16,075 bases of DNA, from positions 1-16,075 of the forward strand of contig NVTJ01000034.1 of the NCBI GenBank assembly GCA_002401545.1, read 5' to 3'. The first letter of the stretch is position 1. Each line of letters starts with the position of its first letter. A program made the position numbers and the translations under genes. The DNA is from Alphaproteobacteria bacterium (GTDB lineage: Bacteria; Pseudomonadota; Alphaproteobacteria; Sphingomonadales; Emcibacteraceae). Below are positions 7,797 through 14,051 of this stretch, piece after piece. The notes under the pieces are model-generated. The model did not search any database and was not told where the DNA came from. It worked only from the letters and a program-made list of their open reading frames with translations.

Positions 7797-8873
7797 TTAC
7801 AGGGGGGACCAGCCCTGGTCCCGGGTTTCCTCTTCTTTGCTATGGTTATCGGCTGGGGGCGGGATTTTGCCTTTTTCAATGTCTCTGGCATGATCAATGT
7901 TTTTCAGCAGGGCGCGCAGCATAATATCCACGCCGAAATGGGTTACCGCAGATATGGGAATAATTGGTGAGGACGTCACGGCCTTAAGCTCTTCTGACAG
8001 CATTTCGACCAGTTCACTGTCAAGGGCGTCACATTTGTTCAGCCCGATAACCTCTGGCTTGTCGGACAGGCCGCCGCCGTATGACTTCAGTTCACGGCGA
8101 ATGGTTTGATAGGCTTTAACCACATCATCGCCAGTGGCGTCAATCATATGCAAAATGGTGGTGCAGCGTTCGATATGGCCCAAAAACCTGTCACCGAGAC
8201 CATGGCCCGCGTGGGCACCCTCTATCAGGCCCGGAATATCGGCAACGACAAACTCCCTCTGGTCCACATAGACCACACCCAATTGCGGCTTAAGGGTGGT
8301 GAAGGGATAATCGGCAATTTTTGGTTTTGCCCGACTGACCGCTGACAGGAAAGTTGATTTTCCTGCATTGGGCAGGCCCACAAGCCCGGCGTCCGCCATC
8401 AGTTTCAGGCGCAGCCATATCCACATTTCTTCTGCCGGACCGCCGGGCGTTGTGCGCCTTGGGGCCTGATTGACCGATGATTTAAAGGCCGCATTACCTG
8501 TGCCCGGATGACCGCCTTCCAGCATCATGACCACCTGGCCCTCTTGCGTTAAGTCGGCCAGCATGACGCCATAATCTTCGTCGAATATCTGGGTTCCGAC
8601 AGGAACTTTCAGGGTGCTGTCTGCGCCCTTGGCCCCGGTGCGGTTGCGGCCCATACCATGGCCGCCGCGCCCGGCCTTGAAATGCTGACGGTAACGAAAA
8701 TCAATCAGGGTGTTCAGGCCGCCAACGGCTTCGATCAGCACATGACCGCCCCGGCCCCCGTTGCCGCCGTCCGGGCCGCCAAATTCGACACATTTCTCAC
8801 GCCGAAAGCTCAGGCAGCCGTCTCCGCCGCCCCCTGACTTGATATATATTTTGCTCTGGTCAAGAAATTTCAT
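7797..8873 (-). CDS. obgE: Obg family GTPase (CgtA)
   Basis: Essential GTPase that acts late in 50S subunit assembly and links it to the stringent response. It is 358 residues. The glycine-rich Obg fold covers residues 1-158 (SGGGGDG, FGGPDGGNGGRGG, GRNRTGAKG). The G domain shows G1 GLPNAGKS (166-173), G2 YPFTTLKP (189-196), G3 DIPG (212-215), G4 NKCD (279-282) and G5 ISAV. The C-terminal tail is short and charged, as in other alphaproteobacterial Obg proteins. ATG start at 8873. An intrinsic terminator sits just upstream, so expression depends on read-through or on a promoter not recognised here. The rplU-rpmA-obgE group is one of the most conserved in bacteria. Confidence 0.98.
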   Translation of the reverse strand: MKFLDQSKIYIKSGGGGDGCLSFRREKCVEFGGPDGGNGGRGGHVLIEAVGGLNTLIDFRYRQHFKAGRGGHGMGRNRTGAKGADSTLKVPVGTQIFDEDYGVMLADLTQEGQVVMMLEGGHPGTGNAAFKSSVNQAPRRTTPGGPAEEMWIWLRLKLMADAGLVGLPNAGKSTFLSAVSRAKPKIADYPFTTLKPQLGVVYVDQREFVVADIPGLIEGAHAGHGLGDRFLGHIERCTTILHMIDATGDDVVKAYQTIRRELKSYGGGLSDKPEVIGLNKCDALDSELVEMLSEELKAVTSSPIIPISAVTHFGVDIMLRALLKNIDHARDIEKGKIPPPADNHSKEEETRDQGWSPL

Positions 8874-8895
8874 GTTAGCCAGTCTATCTGCAAAT

Positions 8896-8928
8896 AAGAA
8901 AAAGGGGAATGAAAATCACTCCCCTTCC
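8896..8928 (-). terminator. Rho-independent terminator / attenuator between rpmA and obgE
   Basis: On the minus strand AAGGGGA (8926-8920) can pair with TCCCCTT (8908-8902), a 7-bp G+C-rich stem. A G/T-flanked inner TGA/TCA extension closes a small TTT loop. The stem runs straight into TTTTTCTT. This is a textbook intrinsic terminator for transcripts coming from rplU-rpmA, with its T-tract about 25 nt before the obgE ATG. On the plus strand the same hairpin is not followed by a T-tract. Confidence 0.75.
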
Positions 8929-8956
8929 GGAATCTGTCATTTGAAAGACGGTTGTT

Positions 8957-9211
8957 TCAGGCGTCGTCAACACAGACGAAGCTGCGCCTTTGTTTGCCTT
9001 TATAGAAACGAACCTTCCCCGACGTCAGGGCAAACAGGGTGTGATCCTTGCCCATGCCGACATTGGTCGCCGGGTAGAATTTTGTCCCCCGTTGACGTAC
9101 GATGATGTTACCGGGAATAACAACTTCACCGGCATATTTTTTTACACCAAGGCGACGACCCGCTGAGTCGCGACCGTTATTGGAACTACCGCCAGCTTTC
9201 TTATGTGCCAT
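8957..9211 (-). CDS. rpmA: 50S ribosomal protein bL27
   Basis: Large-subunit ribosomal protein whose flexible N-terminus reaches the peptidyl-transferase centre. It is 84 residues, beginning MAHKKAGGSSNNGRDSAGRR and containing GNIIVRQRGTKFYPATNVGMG, both hallmark bL27 runs. The protein starts directly with the functional MAHKK end and lacks the cleaved N-terminal extension seen in Firmicutes. The ATG at 9211 has a strong Shine-Dalgarno run AAGGAGA inside the 3' end of rplU, and the rplU stop is only 2 nt upstream, so translation of the pair is coupled. Confidence 0.99.
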   Translation of the reverse strand: MAHKKAGGSSNNGRDSAGRRLGVKKYAGEVVIPGNIIVRQRGTKFYPATNVGMGKDHTLFALTSGKVRFYKGKQRRSFVCVDDA

Positions 9212-9213
9212 TG

Positions 9214-9705
9214 TTACTTCTCCTTGGTTGCGTTGGGGGTTTTCTTAGTGGTTTTTTTAGCAGCAGGTTTCTTAGCTGCGGGTTTCTTTGTCGCGGCTGC
9301 TTTCTTCGCAGCAGGCTTTTTAGCTACTGGTTTTTCTTCAATGGTTTTTGCTTTGGCAGGAACGGCCTTCTTTGTGGCTGCTTTCTTTACTGCGGCCGTG
9401 CCAATTTCAAGAATTTTTAAGACCGTCTGATGCTGACGGTGACCATTTTTCCGGCGGTAATTCTGCCGACGTTTTTTCTTGAAAATAATGATTTTCGCGG
9501 TGCGGGACTGTTCCATAATTTCGGCGGTAACAACGGTGCCTGAAATTGTTGGGCTTCCTACCTTGACGCCTTTGTCATCACCGACCATCAAGACATGGTC
9601 CAGGGTAATTTTGGCGCCAGTCTCACCGTCCAGCTTTTCAACTTTAATAATATCACCGGCAGCAACCTTATATTGCTTTGCACCGGTTTTGACGACTGCA
9701 AACAT
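9214..9705 (-). CDS. rplU: 50S ribosomal protein bL21 with Lys/Ala-rich C-terminal tail
   Basis: Large-subunit ribosomal protein that binds 23S rRNA near protein L20. It is 163 residues. The standard bL21 fold is residues 1-102: MFAVVKTGAKQYKVAAGD at the N-terminus and the signature KIIIFKKKRRQNYRRKNGHR at 71-90. Residues 103-163 are an added low-complexity tail built from AKK, PAAKK and TKK units, similar in composition to histone H1-like tails. The ATG at 9705 has an AAGGA site about 10 nt upstream. A strong promoter and a folded leader of about 122 nt precede it. First gene of the long minus-strand cluster. Confidence 0.98.
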   Translation of the reverse strand: MFAVVKTGAKQYKVAAGDIIKVEKLDGETGAKITLDHVLMVGDDKGVKVGSPTISGTVVTAEIMEQSRTAKIIIFKKKRRQNYRRKNGHRQHQTVLKILEIGTAAVKKAATKKAVPAKAKTIEEKPVAKKPAAKKAAATKKPAAKKPAAKKTTKKTPNATKEK

Positions 9706-9827
9706 ATCTGTTTCCTTATTTTATCTTCTGGTCATAGCCGGTAACTGATAGGGATCAGTGTTTTCAGACCGGGATATGACGAATGTCATCTTTTTTTATG
9801 CAGGACTCATGTCCTGACTAAGAAAGT
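9706..9827 (-). promoter_or_regulatory. Structured 5' leader of rplU-rpmA
   Basis: The predicted leader folds into consecutive hairpins. H1 is a perfect 6-bp stem CAGGAC/GTCCTG with a 4-nt loop (9816-9801). H2 is ATGAC/GTCAT with a 4-nt loop (9789-9776). H3 has outer stem CCGGT/ACCGG (9772-9738) around ACTGAT/ATCAGT with loop CCCT (9759-9744). The 3' arm of H2 can instead pair as GTCATA (9780-9775) with TATGAC (9736-9731), extending H3 and breaking H2, so two folds are mutually exclusive. The Shine-Dalgarno AAGGA lies 3' of these elements. The folds are seen in sequence; a role in autogenous control by bL21 or bL27 is inference. Confidence 0.5.
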
Positions 9828-9833
9828 GGCCGA

Positions 9834-9861
9834 AATATAACGTTCCCGGCCCTTCTGTCAA
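9834..9861 (-). promoter_or_regulatory. Strong sigma-70 promoter of rplU
   Basis: Consensus TTGACA (9861-9856) and TATATT (9839-9834, 5/6) are separated by 16 nt on the minus strand. The transcript would start near the A at 9827. The promoter lies within 40 nt of the stop codon of the FNR-type gene, so the ribosomal genes have their own start even though the regulator is on the same strand with no visible terminator. Confidence 0.75.
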
Positions 9862-9877
9862 GCGGTTTTATTAAAAT

Positions 9878-10645
9878 TCAGTCACCTTCGGCCATGGCGG
9901 AAAGGGCCGCTGGGTTTTTCAGGAAAACCTTGTGGGCACCGTCCAACTCAATGAGGCCGAGTTTATGGAGATGGGTGAATTGCCGGCTTATGGTTTCAAT
10001 GGTTAACCCCAGATAATCAGCGATGTCAGACCGGCTCATGGGAATAGGGACCTCATCTTTATTTGTCACGCCAGGACGGTCTGATTTTTGCCACATGGTG
10101 AACAGGAAGGTGCAGAGTTTTTCCTTGGCGGTTTTGCGCCCGAGAAGAAGCATTTGATCGTAGGTTGATTCCAGCTCGGTGCGGGTCATGTCAAAGGCCC
10201 GCTCACCCAAGGCCGGAAAATCCTGAAAGGATTTGATAATTTTAGCCCGCGGAAACCGGCAAATACTCACATCGGTAATGGCTTCTGCGGTATAGCTGTA
10301 TCTGTCCTTGCAGGAGAGGCCAAAAAAATCGCCGGCAAACAGGAAGCCGGTTATCTGACGCCGCCCGTCAGACAGCATTTTGGAAATGCGCACGGCCCCA
10401 CTTTTGATATTATAGATATGGTCAGCGTTTTCATCTTCAGAACAGATTATCTGTTTGGCGTTTTTATGGAAATTTGTTGATATTTTCGAGAATTTTTTCA
10501 GTTCATCCGCATCCAGAACGTTGCATAACGATATATGCCGGGACGAACATTTCTCGCAGGCGGCATTATAAGGGGGGTTATTTTTTACCAGCCGAATGGA
10601 GCGTTCCGGTTCGGAATCAGAAAAACCATATGATGATATGCTCAA
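9878..10645 (-). CDS. FNR-type (Crp family) oxygen-sensing transcription regulator
   Basis: Probable oxygen sensor that dimerises and binds DNA when it carries a [4Fe-4S] cluster. It is 255 residues. The N-terminus has C30-x2-C33-x7-C41, the spacing of alphaproteobacterial FnrL/FnrN/AadR proteins; C129 in SICRFPR aligns with the fourth ligand of E. coli FNR (C122 in VCEIPF). A cyclic-nucleotide-binding-type beta roll covers about 48-140 (IKSGAVRI, RQITGFLFAGDFFGL). A dimerisation helix follows (MTRTELESTYDQMLLLGRKT), then the helix-turn-helix, with recognition helix ETISRQF placing E217, S220 and R221 as in FNR, which reads TTGA. C68, C112 and C178 are extra cysteines. The start is TTG (10645) with AGGGA about 9 nt upstream; no in-frame ATG fits. 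Divergent from the stress gene with a shared operator. Confidence 0.92.
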   Translation of the reverse strand: MSISSYGFSDSEPERSIRLVKNNPPYNAACEKCSSRHISLCNVLDADELKKFSKISTNFHKNAKQIICSEDENADHIYNIKSGAVRISKMLSDGRRQITGFLFAGDFFGLSCKDRYSYTAEAITDVSICRFPRAKIIKSFQDFPALGERAFDMTRTELESTYDQMLLLGRKTAKEKLCTFLFTMWQKSDRPGVTNKDEVPIPMSRSDIADYLGLTIETISRQFTHLHKLGLIELDGAHKVFLKNPAALSAMAEGD

Positions 10646-10687
10646 TTTACCCAGTCCCTGAAAGATGTGTTTTTTGTACTTGGTCCG

Positions 10688-10729
10688 ATTATACCTTATA
10701 TGGCATAAAAAAGCACGCGAACAATTATA
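10688..10729 (-). promoter_or_regulatory. Candidate promoter elements of the FNR-type gene
   Basis: Two perfect TATAAT hexamers lie on the minus strand at 10729-10724 and 10693-10688. For the first, the start would be near 10718 and its -35 region would fall on the FNR-type operator (centre at about -33.5). For the second, the leader would be about 37 nt and no good -35 is visible. Which one is used cannot be told from sequence. Confidence 0.4.
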
Positions 10730-10744
10730 CGCTGCAATAGATAC

Positions 10745-10758
10745 TTGACAGGGGTCAA
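10745..10758. promoter_or_regulatory. FNR-type operator TTGAC-N4-GTCAA
   Basis: A perfect inverted repeat, TTGAC AGGG GTCAA, with the spacing of FNR/FixK sites (TTGAT-N4-ATCAA and C/G variants). It sits between the divergent FNR-type gene and the stress gene. Its centre (10751.5) is 41.5 nt before the start predicted from the plus-strand TATAAT, the classic class II activation position. The same site covers the -35 region of a minus-strand TATAAT promoter. Confidence 0.85.
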
Positions 10759-10780
10759 ATTTGTCCCCAGTCTTCTATTG

Positions 10781-10793
10781 TATAATGAATCCA
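10781..10793 (+). promoter_or_regulatory. FNR-dependent promoter of the universal stress gene (-10 and start)
   Basis: Perfect TATAAT at 10781-10786, predicted start near 10793, and a 25-nt leader before the ATG. No good -35 hexamer is present at 17-nt spacing (best match TTTGTC with a 15-nt spacer), as expected for an activator-dependent promoter in which the bound regulator replaces -35 contacts. Confidence 0.7.
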
Positions 10794-10817
10794 TTAAATA
10801 AAGCAGGAGATGGCAAA

Positions 10818-11261
10818 ATGTCAGAACAGGTAAAATATATTGTTGGTTATGACGGGGGTGAACTGAGTCTGCGGGCGGCGCACCTTGCGGTTGGGAAACT
10901 GCAGGCACGGGGCGGCGGCACATTGTTGTTGACCTATGTTGTTGACTGGTCCGAATTCGAAGTGATGTCCGTGGAAGAACTGGCCGTGCGCCACAGCCAG
11001 CATATGGAACAGATGGAAAGTGCCGAGAAGGATATTATGGAACCGGCGCGGAAAAAGCTTGCCGCAGAGGGTGTCATCATAGAATCCCATGTTCAGGTGG
11101 GCCATGCGGCGGAGATTATCTGCTCATTGGCGGATGAACAAAAGGCGGAACAAATCTTCATCGGTCATAAAAGCAGTGGCCTGCTGGCCAAGCTTGGACT
11201 GGGCAGTGTGGCTTACGGTATCTTGCAGAAGGCCAAGGTACCGGTCACTGTGGTGCCTTAG
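10818..11261 (+). CDS. Universal stress protein (UspA family)
   Basis: Single-domain UspA-like protein of 147 residues, cytoplasmic, probably ATP-binding and dimeric; such proteins raise survival under stasis or oxygen limitation. The N-terminus has the strand-1 Asp in VGYDGGE (D12). The C-terminus carries the nucleotide motif G-x2-G-x9-G-S/T at 116-130 (GHKSSGLLAKLGLGS), with Ser119 in place of the second Gly, followed by VPVTVVP. The ATG at 10818 is chosen because AGGAGA lies 7 nt upstream; the frame also extends to a TTG at 10761, which is upstream of the predicted transcription start. The FNR-type operator upstream suggests induction at low oxygen by the neighbouring regulator. The stop lies 2 nt from the stop of the convergent receptor gene. 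Confidence 0.93.
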   Translation: MSEQVKYIVGYDGGELSLRAAHLAVGKLQARGGGTLLLTYVVDWSEFEVMSVEELAVRHSQHMEQMESAEKDIMEPARKKLAAEGVIIESHVQVGHAAEIICSLADEQKAEQIFIGHKSSGLLAKLGLGSVAYGILQKAKVPVTVVP

Positions 11262-11263
11262 TC

Positions 11264-13279
11264 CTAAAAGCCGTATGTGAGAGAGAATTTTATATTCCGT
11301 CCGGGCATGGGCAGCAGGTCCTTGAGGAAGGATGTATGTTGCCGCCGCTCTGCATTATTCAGGTTTTTACCCTGAAGCCGGAAAGTAAGGTCCCTGTCTT
11401 CACCGTAAGGGTGCCAGAAAACATCCAGATTAATCTCGGTATATCCCCTGGTTATTATTTCATTTTCAGCCAGTTTTGCCTGATCATCAACCAGTCTGAT
11501 ATTGCCTGAGGCACCAAAATAAGGGCCATCATATTTAAAGCCGATATTGGCAGATTTCGCCGGGATACGGGGCAGATTGCCGCCGCCACCGGTAAAGTTC
11601 GCCCGCACAATATCACCGGACAGCTTCAGCCACAGCTCATGATCACCACGATCGAAAACAAGAAAGCTGCTATCCAGCTCTGCCCCGTAAAAACGGGCGT
11701 CGCGCTGGCGGAATTCCAGAATATTCAACCCTTGGCGCTGTACTCCGGTGAAATCCTCTGAAATAAAATCATTATACCATGTGTGATAGAGGTTGATATT
11801 GGCTTTAAAACGCTCACTTTCCTGCTTTAAAGTCAGTTCCAGACTTGTGGCGGTTTCCTGGGTCAGATTGATATTGCCGATTTCAAAGGCGTCGGTGGCC
11901 AGATGCGGTCCGTTGGAAAATAACTCCTCTGCCGTCGGCGCTCTTTTCGTGCGGCCAAGGGACAGGCCGATCAGGCTGTCGGGCGTCGGGTGGAGGGCGG
12001 CACCGGCAGAAAGGCTGATACTGTTAAAGATACGGTTCTGGTTCAGGCTTTTATTTTTCACGGACTGATGGTCAAAGCGGGCACCAAACTCCAGAGTCAC
12101 CGGGTCAAGACTCAACTCCTCAACGGCAAATATTCCCCATTGCCGGGTCGTTGTCGGCGGTACAAAGGCCTCATCGCCGATGGCCTCGAAATCGCGTTTG
12201 CGGATTTGCAAACCCAGGGAGCCGTGGAGCGCTCCCATCTCTTGCTGGATCAGCTCAATACGGCCTTCCCAGCCCTCATTGGCAAAAATGGTGCCAATGT
12301 CCGCCCCTTCCAGTTCCTTATGCTCGTAATCGGCATAGCCAAAACGCAGGCGGGCCTCGTCAAAAATCAGAAAGTCCTGTTCCAGATTACCCTTCAGGTC
12401 AAAACGTTTCTGGTTAAGGTCGATACGCACAGTTTCTTCGTCATTGCCGGGGACGCCGTAATTGCTGTCATTGAGGCTGAAGGACATGCCCAGCATGGCA
12501 TCTTGTCCGATCCAGCTCAGCCCGATGGCGCCGCCTTTATTATCCACATCGGAATTTTTAACCGTGCCGAATGTGCTGTCTTCCCCTGCGGCCCGCAGGA
12601 GGGCACTTTTGGCAAAACCGGGAATGTCATAGTCACTGGATTTTCTGAAATAGCCATCCAGATGCAGCAGGACAGCGGTGTCATCAGATCCACCAAGTTT
12701 GGCATTCAGAGCCAGTCCACCGGAATAATCCGCCGCCGCGCTGCCATAACCCAGCCGCCCCCGGCCGGAAATGGCCTCACCCGGAATAGTCGCGGGTATC
12801 CGGCCATCAATGATATTGACCACGCCGCCGACGGCGTTACTGCCGTAAAGAAGGGTGCTGGCCCCGCGCAGGATTTCGATGCGTTCAGCGGTGAGCGGGT
12901 CGCTGGCCACGGAATGGTCCGGCGATGTGCTGGAGGCATCAATACTGCCGATGCCGTTAATCAGGATGCGTATACGGTCGCCGCCAAGGCCGCGAATGAT
13001 TGGCCGGCTGGCCCCGGGGCCAAAAAAACTTGATGAAATGCCCGGAATACCGGACAGGGTTTCGCCGATAGTGGCTTCCATGCGCTGTTCCAGCTCATCA
13101 AGCCCGATCAGGCTGCTGCCCTGCAGAACATCAAGGCGGGCCTTGTTGTGCGGAGCACCGGTAACAAAAATCTCTTCCATTTCATGACCATGATCATGGG
13201 GTTTATTGTTCCGGTCATCCGCATATGCAGGGGATAGGACTATGGCCCCCGCCATGCCATATAATATAATATATTTCAC
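11264..13279 (-). CDS. TonB-dependent outer-membrane receptor, ZnuD-like (probable zinc or other metal uptake)
   Basis: Outer-membrane beta-barrel of 671 residues that imports a substrate using TonB energy. A signal peptide ends near SPAYA-20. A His cluster HDHGH (28-32) follows, then a TonB box-like EEIFVTG (35-41). The plug (about 45-165) contains PIIRGLGGDRIRILINGIG, SPDHSVASDPL and IEILRGASTLLYGSNAVGG followed by IIDGRIP. The SPDH run and the DGRIP close to the plug resemble Neisseria ZnuD (SPDHA, DGKIP). The barrel ends in the C-terminal Phe required for outer-membrane insertion (SLTYGF). The start is GTG at 13279; the next ATG (13255) would leave a shorter signal peptide. A Zur-like palindrome upstream supports zinc. 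Family is certain; the substrate is inference. Confidence 0.9.
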   Translation of the reverse strand: MKYIILYGMAGAIVLSPAYADDRNNKPHDHGHEMEEIFVTGAPHNKARLDVLQGSSLIGLDELEQRMEATIGETLSGIPGISSSFFGPGASRPIIRGLGGDRIRILINGIGSIDASSTSPDHSVASDPLTAERIEILRGASTLLYGSNAVGGVVNIIDGRIPATIPGEAISGRGRLGYGSAAADYSGGLALNAKLGGSDDTAVLLHLDGYFRKSSDYDIPGFAKSALLRAAGEDSTFGTVKNSDVDNKGGAIGLSWIGQDAMLGMSFSLNDSNYGVPGNDEETVRIDLNQKRFDLKGNLEQDFLIFDEARLRFGYADYEHKELEGADIGTIFANEGWEGRIELIQQEMGALHGSLGLQIRKRDFEAIGDEAFVPPTTTRQWGIFAVEELSLDPVTLEFGARFDHQSVKNKSLNQNRIFNSISLSAGAALHPTPDSLIGLSLGRTKRAPTAEELFSNGPHLATDAFEIGNINLTQETATSLELTLKQESERFKANINLYHTWYNDFISEDFTGVQRQGLNILEFRQRDARFYGAELDSSFLVFDRGDHELWLKLSGDIVRANFTGGGGNLPRIPAKSANIGFKYDGPYFGASGNIRLVDDQAKLAENEIITRGYTEINLDVFWHPYGEDRDLTFRLQGKNLNNAERRQHTSFLKDLLPMPGRNIKFSLTYGF

Positions 13280-13312
13280 TATTGTTATCTGCCTTCATTT
13301 TAGACGAAAGGC

Positions 13313-13341
13313 ATAATGTTATAATGTATCAATAAAAGCAA
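13313..13341 (-). promoter_or_regulatory. Candidate receptor promoter with Zur-like operator
   Basis: The interrupted palindrome TGTTATA-A-TGTATCA (13317-13331, 5 of 7 paired positions symmetric) resembles the alphaproteobacterial Zur consensus built on TGTTATA-N-TATAACA. On the minus strand it lies between a weak -35 TTGCTT (13341-13336) and a weak -10 CATTAT (13318-13313) 17 nt apart, a repressor-like position 34-62 nt before the GTG start. Both promoter hexamers are poor matches, so the promoter call is tentative. Confidence 0.45.
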
Positions 13342-13351
13342 GTATTATTTT

Positions 13352-13957
13352 TCATTCATCCATAAGGAGGCGGTCGATCAGGGCATAGGCACTCGGGGAA
13401 TTCCAGTGGGCGGAGCCGGTCATCAGGCCAACCTGCTTGCCATTTTTATTGATCAGGACGGTGGTGGGATAGCCAATGGTTTTCATGGCGGTGCCGAGAG
13501 TACCTTTTTCGTCATAATACAGATCAAGGTTTTTGATACCAATATGGTCAAGGAACATGCGTGAAGGTTTCACGCCGCCGCGGTCAACGGAAATAAGAAT
13601 CACCTTGAAATCATCGCCGCCCCTTGCGGCCTGCAGGGCATCAAGATCGGGCATTTCCTCGCGGCAGGGAAAGCACCATGTGGCCCAGAAATTGACCAGA
13701 AGGCTTTGGCCGGGATTTTTCTGAACGATATCATTGAGGGTTATGACATTGCCCGCCTCATCCCTGATTCTGATATTGGGAATATCGGGTCGGTTGTCAT
13801 AGGTCCGGAACAGAACCCGGCCGCCCTTCATGCTGCTGTCCACTGAAATCAGTTCCACTTTGCGCCCGGCGTCCGTATTCTCTGTCGGGCCGATCAGGAA
13901 TATTGCGCCCAGTAAAATCGCGACAAAAGCGACAATCATTAAAAGATTTTTATTCAT
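13352..13957 (-). CDS. TlpA-like membrane-anchored thiol-disulfide oxidoreductase
   Basis: Thioredoxin-fold protein of 201 residues held in the inner membrane by an N-terminal segment (about residues 5-23) with the catalytic domain in the periplasm. The active site is W94-C95-F96-P97-C98 in NFWATWCFPCREEMPDL, and the cis-Pro is P164 in IGYPTTVLI. TlpA/ResA/CcmG proteins keep cysteines of cytochrome c or cytochrome oxidase assembly factors reduced; the specific client cannot be told here. ATG start at 13957 with only a weak ribosome site. Divergent from argH. It precedes the receptor gene on the same strand with 72 nt between them, which hold the candidate receptor promoter, so the two are probably separately controlled. 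Confidence 0.9.
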   Translation of the reverse strand: MNKNLLMIVAFVAILLGAIFLIGPTENTDAGRKVELISVDSSMKGGRVLFRTYDNRPDIPNIRIRDEAGNVITLNDIVQKNPGQSLLVNFWATWCFPCREEMPDLDALQAARGGDDFKVILISVDRGGVKPSRMFLDHIGIKNLDLYYDEKGTLGTAMKTIGYPTTVLINKNGKQVGLMTGSAHWNSPSAYALIDRLLMDE

Positions 13958-13987
13958 GCGTTCACTTTAATTTTTCCAGAATCAGAT

Positions 13988-14010
13988 CATAAACTAGGCC
14001 ATAAACTAGG
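13988..14010. repeat. Tandem 12-nt direct repeat in the tlpA-like/argH intergenic region
   Basis: CATAAACTAGG occurs twice, at 13988-13998 and 14000-14010, with a period of 12 nt, about one DNA turn. It lies 31-53 nt before the tlpA-like ATG and upstream of the argH promoter candidates. It could be a pair of binding half-sites on one face of the DNA, or chance duplication. Confidence 0.6.
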
Positions 14011-14051
14011 GATATGGCATGAAAAGTACAAGAGGATAGTTGTTCAGTTTT

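Noticed and set aside
7784..7897. Extension of proB to an upstream start giving 417 residues
   Set aside because: The extra 38 residues lie wholly within obgE coding sequence and are unlike the family; the ATG at 7783 gives a normal ProB.
9776..9797. Plus-strand hairpin ATGAC/GTCAT followed by CTTTTTTT, like an intrinsic terminator
   Set aside because: Only a 5-bp A+T-leaning stem, and no plus-strand gene upstream for it to serve; the same sequence is better explained as part of the rplU leader on the minus strand.
10761..10817. TTG start 57 nt upstream for the universal stress gene
   Set aside because: It lies before the predicted transcription start and adds non-conserved residues; the ATG at 10818 has an ideal Shine-Dalgarno site.
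11990..13033. A 347-codon plus-strand frame
   Set aside because: Antisense to the TonB-dependent receptor, which has a signal peptide, plug motifs and terminal Phe; the long open frame reflects codon bias.
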